This document shows, piece after piece, positions 7,192 to 15,316 of a stretch of 20,563 bases of DNA. The DNA is from an uncultured Akkermansia sp. (lineage in GTDB: Bacteria; Verrucomicrobiota; Verrucomicrobiia; Verrucomicrobiales; Akkermansiaceae). Within the stretch, counting starts at the first letter, position 1; each line of letters opens with the position of its first letter. Below the pieces are notes generated by a model, which was not told the DNA's origin, did not search any database, and saw only the letters and a program-made list of their open reading frames with translations. The position numbers were made by a program, and so were the translations under genes. The DNA lies in assembly GCA_904502165.1 (NCBI GenBank), contig CAJGDB010000025.1, forward strand, positions 1-20,563, read 5' to 3'.

Positions 7192-8478
7192 ATGCATTCC
7201 TTTGCCTACAAGAACGGCACCCTGTACTGTGAGGGCGTAAAATTGTCAGACATTGCTGCCGCCGTCGGCACACCGGTCTTTGTGTACAGCAAGAAGACCA
7301 TCACCGATGACCTGGCGGAATTCCGCAGAGCTCTTGCTCCCCTTGATGCCCATGTGGCTTATGCCGTGAAAGCCTGCTCCAACAAGGCCATTCTCAACCT
7401 CATGGCCCAGCAGGGTTCAGGGTTTGACATTGTCTCTGCCGGTGAGCTCTGGCGCGTCATCAATGCCGGGGGAGACCCCACGCTCTGCACCTACGCCGGT
7501 GTTGCCAAGACAGAACCGGAAATCCGCTACGCCCTGGAGCAGAGCATCTACTGCTTCAACTGCGAAAGTGAGAACGAACTGCGTGAAATCAACCGAATCG
7601 CCGGCGAAATGGGAGTAAAGGCTCCGGTGGCCGTGCGCGTGAACCCCCATGTAGATGCCCACACGCACAAATACATCACTACTGGTAACGCGGAGAACAA
7701 ATTCGGGGTGGACATCACCCGCATTGAAGCCCTTTATGCCACCATTGCAGCAGAAATGCCCAACCTGCACATCAAGGGTCTGCAAATGCACATCGGCTCC
7801 CAGCTGACAGACAAAGCCCCCTTCGTGGCAGCCGTGGAAAAAGTCCTCCCCATCGTCAAAAAGTTCATGAAGCTCTACAACATCGAGTTCTGGTCCATCG
7901 GCGGGGGTATCGGCATCGTATACGATGGTTGCCTGGCCTCCGGCCAACCGGAATGGTGGGCAGCGCATCCGGAACAGATTACCATCAGCAGCTACGCAGA
8001 ATCTCTGATTCCCCTGCTTAAACCGCTCGGTATCAAAATTCTGGTAGAACCGGGCCGCCGGCTGGTCGGCAATGCGGCCGCCATGCTCACCACCTGCGTT
8101 TATGAAAAGAAAGGCGAAGCCAAGACCTTCAAGATGATTGATGCTGGCATGAACGACATCATCCGCCCGGCTCTTTACGAAGGATACCATGAAATCTGGC
8201 CCGTGCAGGAGCATAGAGGCGATGAGATTGTGGCCGATATTGTAGGCCCTATCTGCGAATCAGGGGACTTCCAGGCCCAGAACCGCCGTATTGCCGATGT
8301 AAAGCCCGGTGAGGTGCTGGCCGAAATGAGCGCCGGGGCCTATGGCTTCAGCATGGCCTCCACATACAACTCCCGTCCTCTTGCCGCCGAAGTTCTGGTG
8401 AATGGAGAAAAGTGGAGCATCATCCGCCGCCGTCAGACGCTGGAACAGATGGTGGAAGACGAGTGTCTGCCCGAATAA
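7192..8478 (+). CDS. lysA: Diaminopimelate decarboxylase
   Basis: A 428-residue PLP-dependent decarboxylase that converts meso-diaminopimelate to L-lysine and CO2, the last step of lysine synthesis. It has the fold-type III alanine-racemase-like barrel: Lys60 in AYAVKACSN is the expected PLP-binding lysine, HIGSQ and the SIGGGIG glycine loop bind the cofactor phosphate, and EPGR contacts substrate. Cys355 in GPICESGD is the catalytic cysteine donated to the partner subunit in the family dimer, and GAYGFSMASTYN is the conserved C-terminal motif. The length is normal. It follows the AI-2E gene by 3 bases with no Shine-Dalgarno of its own, so coupling is likely, and a strong terminator ends the operon. 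Confidence 0.96.
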   Translation: MHSFAYKNGTLYCEGVKLSDIAAAVGTPVFVYSKKTITDDLAEFRRALAPLDAHVAYAVKACSNKAILNLMAQQGSGFDIVSAGELWRVINAGGDPTLCTYAGVAKTEPEIRYALEQSIYCFNCESENELREINRIAGEMGVKAPVAVRVNPHVDAHTHKYITTGNAENKFGVDITRIEALYATIAAEMPNLHIKGLQMHIGSQLTDKAPFVAAVEKVLPIVKKFMKLYNIEFWSIGGGIGIVYDGCLASGQPEWWAAHPEQITISSYAESLIPLLKPLGIKILVEPGRRLVGNAAAMLTTCVYEKKGEAKTFKMIDAGMNDIIRPALYEGYHEIWPVQEHRGDEIVADIVGPICESGDFQAQNRRIADVKPGEVLAEMSAGAYGFSMASTYNSRPLAAEVLVNGEKWSIIRRRQTLEQMVEDECLPE

Positions 8479-8500
8479 ACAGGCACTCAGACACGCTTTT

Positions 8501-8531
8501 AAGCCGCCGGAAGCAATTCCGGCGGCTTTCT
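8501..8531 (+). terminator. Intrinsic terminator of the lysA operon
   Basis: A perfect 12-bp stem, AAGCCGCCGGAA (8501-8512) with TTCCGGCGGCTT (8517-8528), closed by a GCAA tetraloop and followed by TTTCTATAT. It begins 22 bases after the lysA stop. Confidence 0.88.
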
Positions 8532-8566
8532 ATATAAAATAATCAGCATACAGAATCCCTTTTACC

Positions 8567-8595
8567 TTGACGCAATCGCCCTGATTCCCTACAAT
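8567..8595 (+). promoter_or_regulatory. Promoter of the 8605 gene cluster
   Basis: -35 TTGACG (8567-8572), a 17-base spacer and -10 TACAAT (8590-8595). The ATG at 8605 begins 9 bases after the -10 box, so the predicted mRNA has a leader of about 3 bases. Confidence 0.7.
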
Positions 8596-8604
8596 GATGC
8601 AGTC

Positions 8605-9750
8605 ATGAAAGTAATGGCTATTCTCTTCCGCGTGCTGTTCAGCATCATCATTCTGCTGGGGCTCGCGTGCTACCTGCAGGTTTCTCCCACCATCTCTCTC
8701 AGTGATTTCTACACCAGCTTCAATCCGGCGCCCCTTGTAGAAACCCTGAAAGGGATCAACGCAATCACCATTTCCCTGGTTCTCGTACTGCTTCTGGGAA
8801 TCTTCTCGTTCACCCGTATTCTGGAAGCAACGTGGAATGTACTTTTCAGTGCCTCCATCATTGTACTGCTGGCCTGTGGTTCATACGGGCTCTGCGGCCC
8901 CGGTATTGCCCTGCCCCATGCTCTTTACAACAACGAAGCCATCCGCCAATTCTGTGAAGCCTCTCTCAGCTACCAGATTCCCCTGGTGCTGGCAGGCCTC
9001 ATCTTCGTAGCAGGCTGGCTCTGTGCCTCGGCCTGCGGCCGTGTTGCCATTACAACCATCATCAGCTACGGCCTCTGGTACGGCATCAGCGAATTCTTCT
9101 CCTACATTGTCCACATCTGGAGCAGCAATCCGGAGCCTGCAGCCCCCGAGGCGCTGAACATGATTCTGGGCACTCCCTGGGTGATTGCAGCCGTACCCGG
9201 CGCATTCTTCCTGATTTACGCGCTGCTCATGTCTCTCTTTGAAACCTTCATCACGAACAAGCCGGCCAAGCAGAAGGCAGAAGCCAAGCCTGCAGCCCCG
9301 GCAACCGAAGCCTCGGAAAAGAAGGAGGCAGCCCCTGCGACCAAGGAAACTGTGGCCGCCACTACCAAACAGCCGACAAAGCCCATTACTGAACCCAAAC
9401 AGAAAACGCTGCGTCTGGCAACAGGAGATGCTGCGCCTAAAAAGCTGAAGACCACCGCCCCGGCTGACACCACCAAGGAAGCTCCGGCAAAGGAAAAGGA
9501 AGAAGTTCTCAAAGCTGAGAAAAAAACTGCTGAATCCGAGACCACTGAGGGTAAAAAAACGGAAGAAACCGTAACACCCAAGGTTGAGGCAGAAGCACCA
9601 GTAAAGACCGAAGACCAGGCCGCCGACTCTGCCGAAGCTCCTGCTGAAAAGCCTACCGAAGCTCCTGCAGCCCCCCCGGCTGAACCCCAGCCCGAGAAAC
9701 CGGCTGAGGCACCTGCTGAAAAACAGGCAGAAGCAAGTGACAAAGCCTGA
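8605..9750 (+). CDS. Unknown membrane protein with long Ala/Glu/Lys/Pro-rich tail
   Basis: I do not recognise this 381-residue protein. Residues 1-215 contain about five to six hydrophobic segments (near 5-24, 52-70, 78-97, 123-143, 148-168 and 191-213). Residues 218-381 form a low-complexity charged tail rich in Ala, Glu, Lys, Pro and Thr, with repeated phrases such as AEAPAEKPTEAPA. The tail is probably disordered and, since it follows a long helical region, may face the cytoplasm or periplasm. Tails of this kind occur as linkers, in partner binding or in cell-wall spanning, but nothing here decides. It has its own promoter right before the start codon, and its stop overlaps the next start (TGATG), so it is coupled to the ankyrin-repeat protein. 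Confidence 0.8.
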   Translation: MKVMAILFRVLFSIIILLGLACYLQVSPTISLSDFYTSFNPAPLVETLKGINAITISLVLVLLLGIFSFTRILEATWNVLFSASIIVLLACGSYGLCGPGIALPHALYNNEAIRQFCEASLSYQIPLVLAGLIFVAGWLCASACGRVAITTIISYGLWYGISEFFSYIVHIWSSNPEPAAPEALNMILGTPWVIAAVPGAFFLIYALLMSLFETFITNKPAKQKAEAKPAAPATEASEKKEAAPATKETVAATTKQPTKPITEPKQKTLRLATGDAAPKKLKTTAPADTTKEAPAKEKEEVLKAEKKTAESETTEGKKTEETVTPKVEAEAPVKTEDQAADSAEAPAEKPTEAPAAPPAEPQPEKPAEAPAEKQAEASDKA

Positions 9751-10601
9751 TGGCAGTCATACAGAATCATCTATTCTCTTCTCATCCAGCCATGAAGAAA
9801 GACTACGCAAATCCCCTGCTGTTACTGATTGTCATTGCTCTTCTTTCCTGCAAGGTAAGCATAGGGATTGAAGCCCCGGCCTCCCTTGAAGTGTGGATTC
9901 TCACACTTTGCGTGACAGGTTTCATTGTCAATGGTCTGCTTAGCATAGCCAAGGCCATGGCCCGCCGCAAGCCGCTCATGGCGGTGGTGTGGTGCATGGT
10001 TTACCTTGTATTCTGCAGCTGCGCCTGGGTCACCATGCGCCAGGAAAACGATTACCGCGCTGAGATTGCCAGCTATAACGAATTGAATAATAAATGGCAG
10101 CACGAGAGTGCAAACCCCTACACCCTGTATGATGCAGAAGGTCGTTCCCTTCTGGAACTGGCCGCCATACTCGGCAAGAAAATGGCAGTACGCGGTCTGC
10201 TTGCCCAGCCGGAAGCCACCCAGGCTGGCGACATCATCATGCGCGCCGCTGTCAGCGCCGCCGAGAATGGCCGCCACGAAATGCTGAACATCCTTGCCAC
10301 GCAGAAGTCCGGTTTCAATTTCGATACAATTATCGATGGCCGTACGCCGCTTATTGGCGCCGTCATCAACGACAAAGCAAAGTGCGTGGAACTTCTGCTC
10401 AAGCTCAAGGCCAACCCCAATGCAGCAGATGAATCCGGCGTTTCACCGCTCATGCATGCCGTTATCAACAGCAACAGAAGAATTGCTGCCCTGCTTATCA
10501 AACACGGAGCCAACCCCTATCAGAAAGACAGCACCGGCCGCGATGCCATCAGCTGCTCCCGCTCTGAGGAAATGGACCAGATTCTGACCCCCGGGCGCTG
10601 A
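9750..10601 (+). CDS. Ankyrin-repeat membrane protein
   Basis: A 283-residue protein with three hydrophobic segments (about 20-38, 47-66 and 77-95) and a soluble C-terminal domain (about 100-283). That domain holds at least two clear ankyrin repeats (about 197-229 DGRTPLIGAV..., 230-262 SGVSPLMHAV...) with the ANPN and GANPY turns, plus more degenerate ones from about 131. Ankyrin repeats mediate protein-protein contacts; the partner is unknown. The ATG at 9750 overlaps the previous stop in a TGATG arrangement, favouring coupled translation. MKKDYANP at 9792 is a credible shorter start because it opens with two lysines before the first membrane segment. No promoter was found in front, so it probably shares the promoter at 8567. 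Confidence 0.82.
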   Translation: MAVIQNHLFSSHPAMKKDYANPLLLLIVIALLSCKVSIGIEAPASLEVWILTLCVTGFIVNGLLSIAKAMARRKPLMAVVWCMVYLVFCSCAWVTMRQENDYRAEIASYNELNNKWQHESANPYTLYDAEGRSLLELAAILGKKMAVRGLLAQPEATQAGDIIMRAAVSAAENGRHEMLNILATQKSGFNFDTIIDGRTPLIGAVINDKAKCVELLLKLKANPNAADESGVSPLMHAVINSNRRIAALLIKHGANPYQKDSTGRDAISCSRSEEMDQILTPGR

Positions 10602-10649
10602 TACAGGCAAAGCACAGTCTGCGTCCCAGCCAGCCTGGCATCCCTGTTC

Positions 10650-13007
10650 ATGAAACAGCAGCTTTTCACAGTCTCCGGCATGAGCTGCGCCTCATGTTCA
10701 TCTCGCGTGGAAAGCGTGGTGAAAGCACTTCCCCATGTATCAGAAGTTCAGGTCAACCTGCTCACCCGCAGCATGCGGGTTGTTTATGCTGCATCAGCCA
10801 CAGGAGAAGAGGACATCATAACAGCTGTGCGGAAAGCCGGCTATGATGCTGTCCCTGCGATTCCTCAAACGCGCCCCGTCCGGCAGACAGACACGATGAA
10901 ACGCCGCCTCGCTGGATCTGCAGCGGCCCTTATTCCCATGGTGCTGCTGCACCATCTGCACCCCGGCAGCCTCTCGCAACTCCTGCAATTCCTGCTGCTC
11001 GCTCCCATTCTATACCTCAATCGCAGCATTTTCAGCACAGGATGCAAGGCCATCCTGCATCGCGCGCCGAACATGAACAGCCTCATTGCGCTGGGTGCAG
11101 GAGCGGGCATCCTCTATACCCTTATGGATGCACTGTTGCTCCATAGTGGCGCGGCATATCTTGAATCAGCCGGCATGATTCTCACCCTCACCACACTAGG
11201 CAAATGGCTGGAAAGCCGTGCATCGGCCCACACCGGTGATGCCCTGAATGAATTAGAGAGTCTGCTGCCGCTCACCGCCACCATACAGCGTGGAGATAAA
11301 CTTATAAGCCTGCCGGCAGAAGAAGTGCAACCATGCGACAGTCTCCTCATCGAACCAGGGGCGAGGGTCCCCGTCGATGCAATTGTAACAGACGGATTCT
11401 CTGGCATAGATGAATCCTCACTCACGGGGGAAAGCATACCGGTTCTCAAACAGAAAGGCAGCCGCATCTATGCCGGTACCATCAATGGTAACGGCGTGCT
11501 CCAGGCCTCGGCTCTCTGCACCCGCCAGAATTCTGCACTCAGCGGCATCATCCGGATGGCGGCAGAAACAGCAGCATCCAAAGCCCCCATTGCCCGACTG
11601 GCCGACCAGATTTCCGCTGTATTCGTTCCCCTGGTCACCGGCATTGCCCTCATCACCGCCCTGCTCTGGCTGCTCTACGGGGAGCCCGCTGCGTTTGCCA
11701 TGGGCTGCGCCATTGCAGTGCTGGTCGTCTCGTGCCCCTGTGCCCTGGGTCTGGCCACACCTGTTGCCATTATGGCAGGAGCAGGCAGAGGAGCCACTCA
11801 GGGAATCCTGTTCAGCAATGCCACCGTGCTGGAAACCGCCCGCCGCACGACAGCCGTCATTCTCGATAAGACAGGCACCCTCACCGCAGGTGTACCGATT
11901 GTCACTGGCATCTATCCGGCAGAAGACTCGAGCCGGGACGAATTACTGCAATTGGCCGCCACCATGGAGCATGGCAGCACTCATCCCCTGGCACATGCCA
12001 TCCGGAAAGCAGCCGCAGACTTCCGCCCCGCGGCCGCCGAATCACGAGTCTACCAGCCGGGCCGAGGCATAAGCGCCCTGGTTCAGGGAAAACTTTGTCT
12101 GGCGGGCAATGCAGCCATGATGAAGGAGCACCAGTTGGAAATCCCCGCCAACCTGCCGGATGCAGACACGCCGCTTTATTTTGCAGAACAGGGACACATA
12201 CTGGGCAGTATCTGCGTGTCTGACCCGCTCAAATCCGGCAGTGCAGCCGCCGTAGCCGCCATGAAGCTGGCAGGGCTGCGCGTCATCATGATGAGCGGTG
12301 ACCGGCTGGAAGCCGTACGCAGAATTGCCCATGAAGCAGGAGTTGAGGAATTTCATGCAGAAGTGATGCCGCAGGATAAGGCAGCTCTGGTATCGCGGCT
12401 GCAGGCAGAGGGGCATTTCGTTGCCATGGTGGGAGACGGCATCAATGATGCACCGGCCCTGTGCCGGGCAGATGTCGGAATCGCCATTGGAGCTGGAACA
12501 GATGTGGCCATCAGCAGCGCCGGCATTGTACTGGTTCGCAATGAACTGATGGATGCCGTTGCCGCCCTGCAGCTCAGCCGCGCCACAATCCGCATCATCC
12601 GGCAGAATCTCTTCTGGGCGTTCTTCTACAACATTCTGGCCATCCCCATGGCTGCAGGGCTGTACTATCCCCTGCTCGGCTGGAAACTCACCCCGGCAGT
12701 AGCAGCCGCCGCCATGAGTCTCAGCAGCCTCTTTGTCGTCTGTAATGCCCTGCGCCTGCAGAAACTCGTATTCAACACAGCAGTAAAGACAACCATGCAT
12801 ACCATCACTCTATCAGTCTATGGCATGATGTGCCCTCATTGCGAGCGGCATGTGGCCCAGGCTCTGGCCGCAATACCCGGCGTAAGCAGCGTCTCCGCAG
12901 ACCACAGGAACAACAGCGTCACGCTCGAGTGCAGCGCAACGATTGACACAGACCTGCTGGCAGCCACCATTCAGAAAGCAGGCTACGAGTATAAGGGCCT
13001 ACTCTGA
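10650..13007 (+). CDS. Copper-type P1B ATPase with N- and C-terminal HMA domains
   Basis: A 785-residue heavy-metal translocating P-type ATPase, most like CopA, which pumps Cu+ (or Ag+) out of the cytoplasm. An N-terminal HMA domain has GMSCASC with C13-xx-C16. Actuator motif TGES lies at 259-262, the membrane metal site CPC at 362-364, the phosphorylation motif DKTGT from Asp406, the HP dipeptide at 445-446 and GDGIND at 595-600. After the last helices a second HMA domain is fused at the C-terminus (about 716-785), with GMMCPHC and C728-xx-C731; it begins at an in-frame Met and resembles a CopZ chaperone. The CPC site supports Cu/Ag rather than Zn/Cd. It follows the ankyrin gene by 48 bases without an obvious promoter or metal-responsive operator. 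It converges on recQ, with 9 bases between the stop codons. Confidence 0.93.
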   Translation: MKQQLFTVSGMSCASCSSRVESVVKALPHVSEVQVNLLTRSMRVVYAASATGEEDIITAVRKAGYDAVPAIPQTRPVRQTDTMKRRLAGSAAALIPMVLLHHLHPGSLSQLLQFLLLAPILYLNRSIFSTGCKAILHRAPNMNSLIALGAGAGILYTLMDALLLHSGAAYLESAGMILTLTTLGKWLESRASAHTGDALNELESLLPLTATIQRGDKLISLPAEEVQPCDSLLIEPGARVPVDAIVTDGFSGIDESSLTGESIPVLKQKGSRIYAGTINGNGVLQASALCTRQNSALSGIIRMAAETAASKAPIARLADQISAVFVPLVTGIALITALLWLLYGEPAAFAMGCAIAVLVVSCPCALGLATPVAIMAGAGRGATQGILFSNATVLETARRTTAVILDKTGTLTAGVPIVTGIYPAEDSSRDELLQLAATMEHGSTHPLAHAIRKAAADFRPAAAESRVYQPGRGISALVQGKLCLAGNAAMMKEHQLEIPANLPDADTPLYFAEQGHILGSICVSDPLKSGSAAAVAAMKLAGLRVIMMSGDRLEAVRRIAHEAGVEEFHAEVMPQDKAALVSRLQAEGHFVAMVGDGINDAPALCRADVGIAIGAGTDVAISSAGIVLVRNELMDAVAALQLSRATIRIIRQNLFWAFFYNILAIPMAAGLYYPLLGWKLTPAVAAAAMSLSSLFVVCNALRLQKLVFNTAVKTTMHTITLSVYGMMCPHCERHVAQALAAIPGVSSVSADHRNNSVTLECSATIDTDLLAATIQKAGYEYKGLL

Positions 13008-13016
13008 TACGCCGTT

Positions 13017-15170
13017 TCAGCTCTCCTCGTAATCCTGAATCAACTCCACAAAGGCCCGAAGCCCATGCGTACGCAGCCAGGGGCCTACCCCCTTCAAACG
13101 CATAGCGGCTTCCATAGTCGTAGGCTTTATGGTTGCCATAGACCGCAGCGTCTCGTTGTGCATCACTCGATAGACAGGCATGTTGTATTCCTCGGCCAGG
13201 TCACGCCGCAACTCAGCCAGATGCTCATATAATTCTTTATCCAGCCGCCCCAGCCCCATACTTACCAGCAGATTCTGCGTCTGATTCTGAGCCAGCCGTG
13301 CTGGTCTGCGCGAGGAAGAACCGCACCACCCCCGGCGCGACATCCGGGGAACCGCTCGGCTCTGCATGACCTCCTCTCCCTGTGGTGTAAGCGTAATGAG
13401 GGGCATATCTCCTCCGGAGCTCTGCAACAAACCGCCTTCATGCATAGCTCGGAACAAAGCCTTCATCTTCGCATCCGTTAAATTCCTGAGAATCCCGTAG
13501 GTAGAAAGAGAAGTGAGGAACTGGTGCATGGAGGCATTCCTGGCACCGCGCAGCATATCCATAATCTTGCCGCGCCCGTAAATACCCACCCATTCTCCGG
13601 CAGGGCCGCGTTTCGAAGCACGAGCCACACCTGCCAACGCCTTACGGACAACCAGGAGGTCGTCACCCTCAAGCTCCTCACGCTCTTCGTCACCGGCGGC
13701 AGAACATACATCGCAATGCCCGCAAGGTTCTGTATCAGGCTCACCGAAATAGTCCAGAATCCATTGCTGACGGCACCCCACAGAGTAGGCAAAGCGGGTC
13801 ATAGCCTCAATCTTGAGGTGATCACGCCGCGCTTTTTCCTCCAGAGCATTTCGGTCAATATCCAGGCACTCGAAATTCACCTCGGGCTTGAGCAGCCGCG
13901 TTCCCTTTGCCAACTGTCCCGGCACATCAAAACGCTGAATCGCTCCGGCATGAATCAGGCAGGAAAGAGCCGTCCCGACAGCCATGGGATTCACCTCCTT
14001 ACCCAGGCGCTCCGCCATGGCATCCACCGTGAGGTGAAGTTCACTGGTAGCGGGGTCACACTCAAATCGCAGCATGTTGTATAGAGAACGGATAACAGAC
14101 AGAGGAGGATTGCTGCCCTCAAAGAAGAACTCCTGAGTCTTGAGATCAGCATGATTAAACAACAGCTCACAGACGGCAGGCTCACCATCGCGCCCGGCAC
14201 GGCCGGCTTCCTGATAATAGGCCTCCACGCTACCGGGAATCTCAAAGTGCACCACAAAGCGCACATCAGAGCGGTCGATGCCCATGCCGAAAGCATTAGT
14301 GGCCACCACAACATCTGCCCGACCGGAGACAAAGGCATTCTGCGAGAACTCGCGCTCCTCATCACTCATACCGGCATGATACGCTACCGCATTCACCTGC
14401 TGAGAAGCCAGCGCATCAAACACCAGCATCACATTCTTACGGGTCGAGCAATAAATGATACCCTTCTTCCAACGGGAAACTATCTTGTTAATGCGCTCAA
14501 ACTTGGCCTTACGGCTCTCACAATGAGTAATGGAAAAATCCAGATTCTCGCGTCCGAAGCCGCTGATGACCACTGCCGGTTCGTGCAGCTGGAGCGTACG
14601 GAGGATATCTTCGCGTACATGAGGTGTAGCCGTAGCCGTCAGCGCAATGGTCTGCGGCCAGCCCAATTGTTCCCTCACCCGGCCAAGGCGCAAGTAATCG
14701 GGGCGGAAGTCGTGTCCCCACTGGCTCAGGCAATGCGCTTCATCCACCGCCAGCAATGCCACCTGAAGCCCAGCCAGCAGAGACATGAAGTTCTCCTGGG
14801 CAAATCGTTCCGGTGCCACATAAAGGATTCTGATTTCACCCCGTCTCAACGCCTGCATCACCTGGCGGTATTCCTCTGCCCCCAGAGAAGAATTAACAGC
14901 AGCGGCAGCAATTCCTCGTCCCTGCAAGGCATCTACCTGATCCTTCATCAGAGCAATGAGAGGAGAAACAACGATGGTAAGCCCCTCACGGCAGAGTGCC
15001 GGCAACTGATAGCACAGAGACTTGCCACCGCCGGTGGGCATAATCCCCAACGCATCGCGCCCCTCCAGAACTGCCTGCACCACCTCCTCCTGGCCAGGGC
15101 GCAATGAATCAAAGCCGAAATATACTTTCAGCGCCTCCTGCACCGGGTTCATCTCAGTCTCTCTGGCCAT
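13017..15170 (-). CDS. recQ: ATP-dependent DNA helicase RecQ
   Basis: A full-length RecQ of about 717 residues: a 3'-5' DNA helicase acting in recombination and repair of stalled forks. Walker A is MPTGGGKSLC (Lys50 with this start), followed by the DEAH box DEAHC, TATATPHVR (motif III) and QEAGRAGRDGEP (motif VI). The zinc-binding cysteines are in GCRQQWILDYFGE and CGHCDVC, then comes a winged-helix RQC region and an HRDC domain near the C-terminus (about 630-715). I chose the ATG at 15170 (MARETEMNP) because the promoter at 15181-15209 overlaps the longer start at 15209; the ATG at 15152 is another option. It lies downstream of the lipoprotein gene but is separated by a terminator and has its own promoter. 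Confidence 0.94.
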   Translation of the reverse strand: MARETEMNPVQEALKVYFGFDSLRPGQEEVVQAVLEGRDALGIMPTGGGKSLCYQLPALCREGLTIVVSPLIALMKDQVDALQGRGIAAAAVNSSLGAEEYRQVMQALRRGEIRILYVAPERFAQENFMSLLAGLQVALLAVDEAHCLSQWGHDFRPDYLRLGRVREQLGWPQTIALTATATPHVREDILRTLQLHEPAVVISGFGRENLDFSITHCESRKAKFERINKIVSRWKKGIIYCSTRKNVMLVFDALASQQVNAVAYHAGMSDEEREFSQNAFVSGRADVVVATNAFGMGIDRSDVRFVVHFEIPGSVEAYYQEAGRAGRDGEPAVCELLFNHADLKTQEFFFEGSNPPLSVIRSLYNMLRFECDPATSELHLTVDAMAERLGKEVNPMAVGTALSCLIHAGAIQRFDVPGQLAKGTRLLKPEVNFECLDIDRNALEEKARRDHLKIEAMTRFAYSVGCRQQWILDYFGEPDTEPCGHCDVCSAAGDEEREELEGDDLLVVRKALAGVARASKRGPAGEWVGIYGRGKIMDMLRGARNASMHQFLTSLSTYGILRNLTDAKMKALFRAMHEGGLLQSSGGDMPLITLTPQGEEVMQSRAVPRMSRRGWCGSSSRRPARLAQNQTQNLLVSMGLGRLDKELYEHLAELRRDLAEEYNMPVYRVMHNETLRSMATIKPTTMEAAMRLKGVGPWLRTHGLRAFVELIQDYEES

Positions 15171-15180
15171 GGCGGTGTTC

Positions 15181-15209
15181 ATTCTAGACCATGAGTCGTC
15201 AGGTAGCAA
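15181..15209 (-). promoter_or_regulatory. recQ promoter
   Basis: Minus-strand -35 TTGCTA (15209-15204), a 17-base spacer and -10 TAGAAT (15186-15181). Ten bases separate the -10 box from the chosen ATG at 15170, predicting a leader of about 4 bases. This also argues against the longer reading frame starting at 15209. Confidence 0.6.
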
Positions 15210-15254
15210 GCCCTATTCCCATCATCTCCCTGAAGAGAAACAAAAATCACAGAC

Positions 15255-15288
15255 AGAAAAGAGTCTCCGCCTTATCTGGCGAAGACTC
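15255..15288 (-). terminator. Terminator of the lipoprotein gene
   Basis: On the minus strand an 11-bp stem (15288-15278 with 15271-15261, one G-T wobble) with loop AGATAA is followed by TTTTCTGTC. It sits about 30 bases after the lipoprotein stop. An 11-base direct repeat, AAAATCACAGA on the plus strand, flanks it (15243-15253 and 15292-15302). Confidence 0.75.
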
Positions 15289-15316
15289 CTGAAAATCACA
15301 GATTGTTCAGCACGGG

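Noticed and set aside
9216..9770. Ser/Ala/Gly-rich minus-strand open frame
   Set aside because: It is the reverse shadow of the low-complexity Ala/Glu/Lys tail; long open antisense frames are expected in such biased sequence.
10602..10649. Copper-responsive promoter or operator before the copper ATPase
   Set aside because: I found no pair of promoter boxes at proper spacing and no clear palindrome of CueR or CsoR type in the 48 bases.
15171..15209. Longer RecQ start at 15209
   Set aside because: The extra residues overlap a good promoter (TTGCTA-17-TAGAAT) and do not look like the RecQ N-terminus; the ATG at 15170 fits better.
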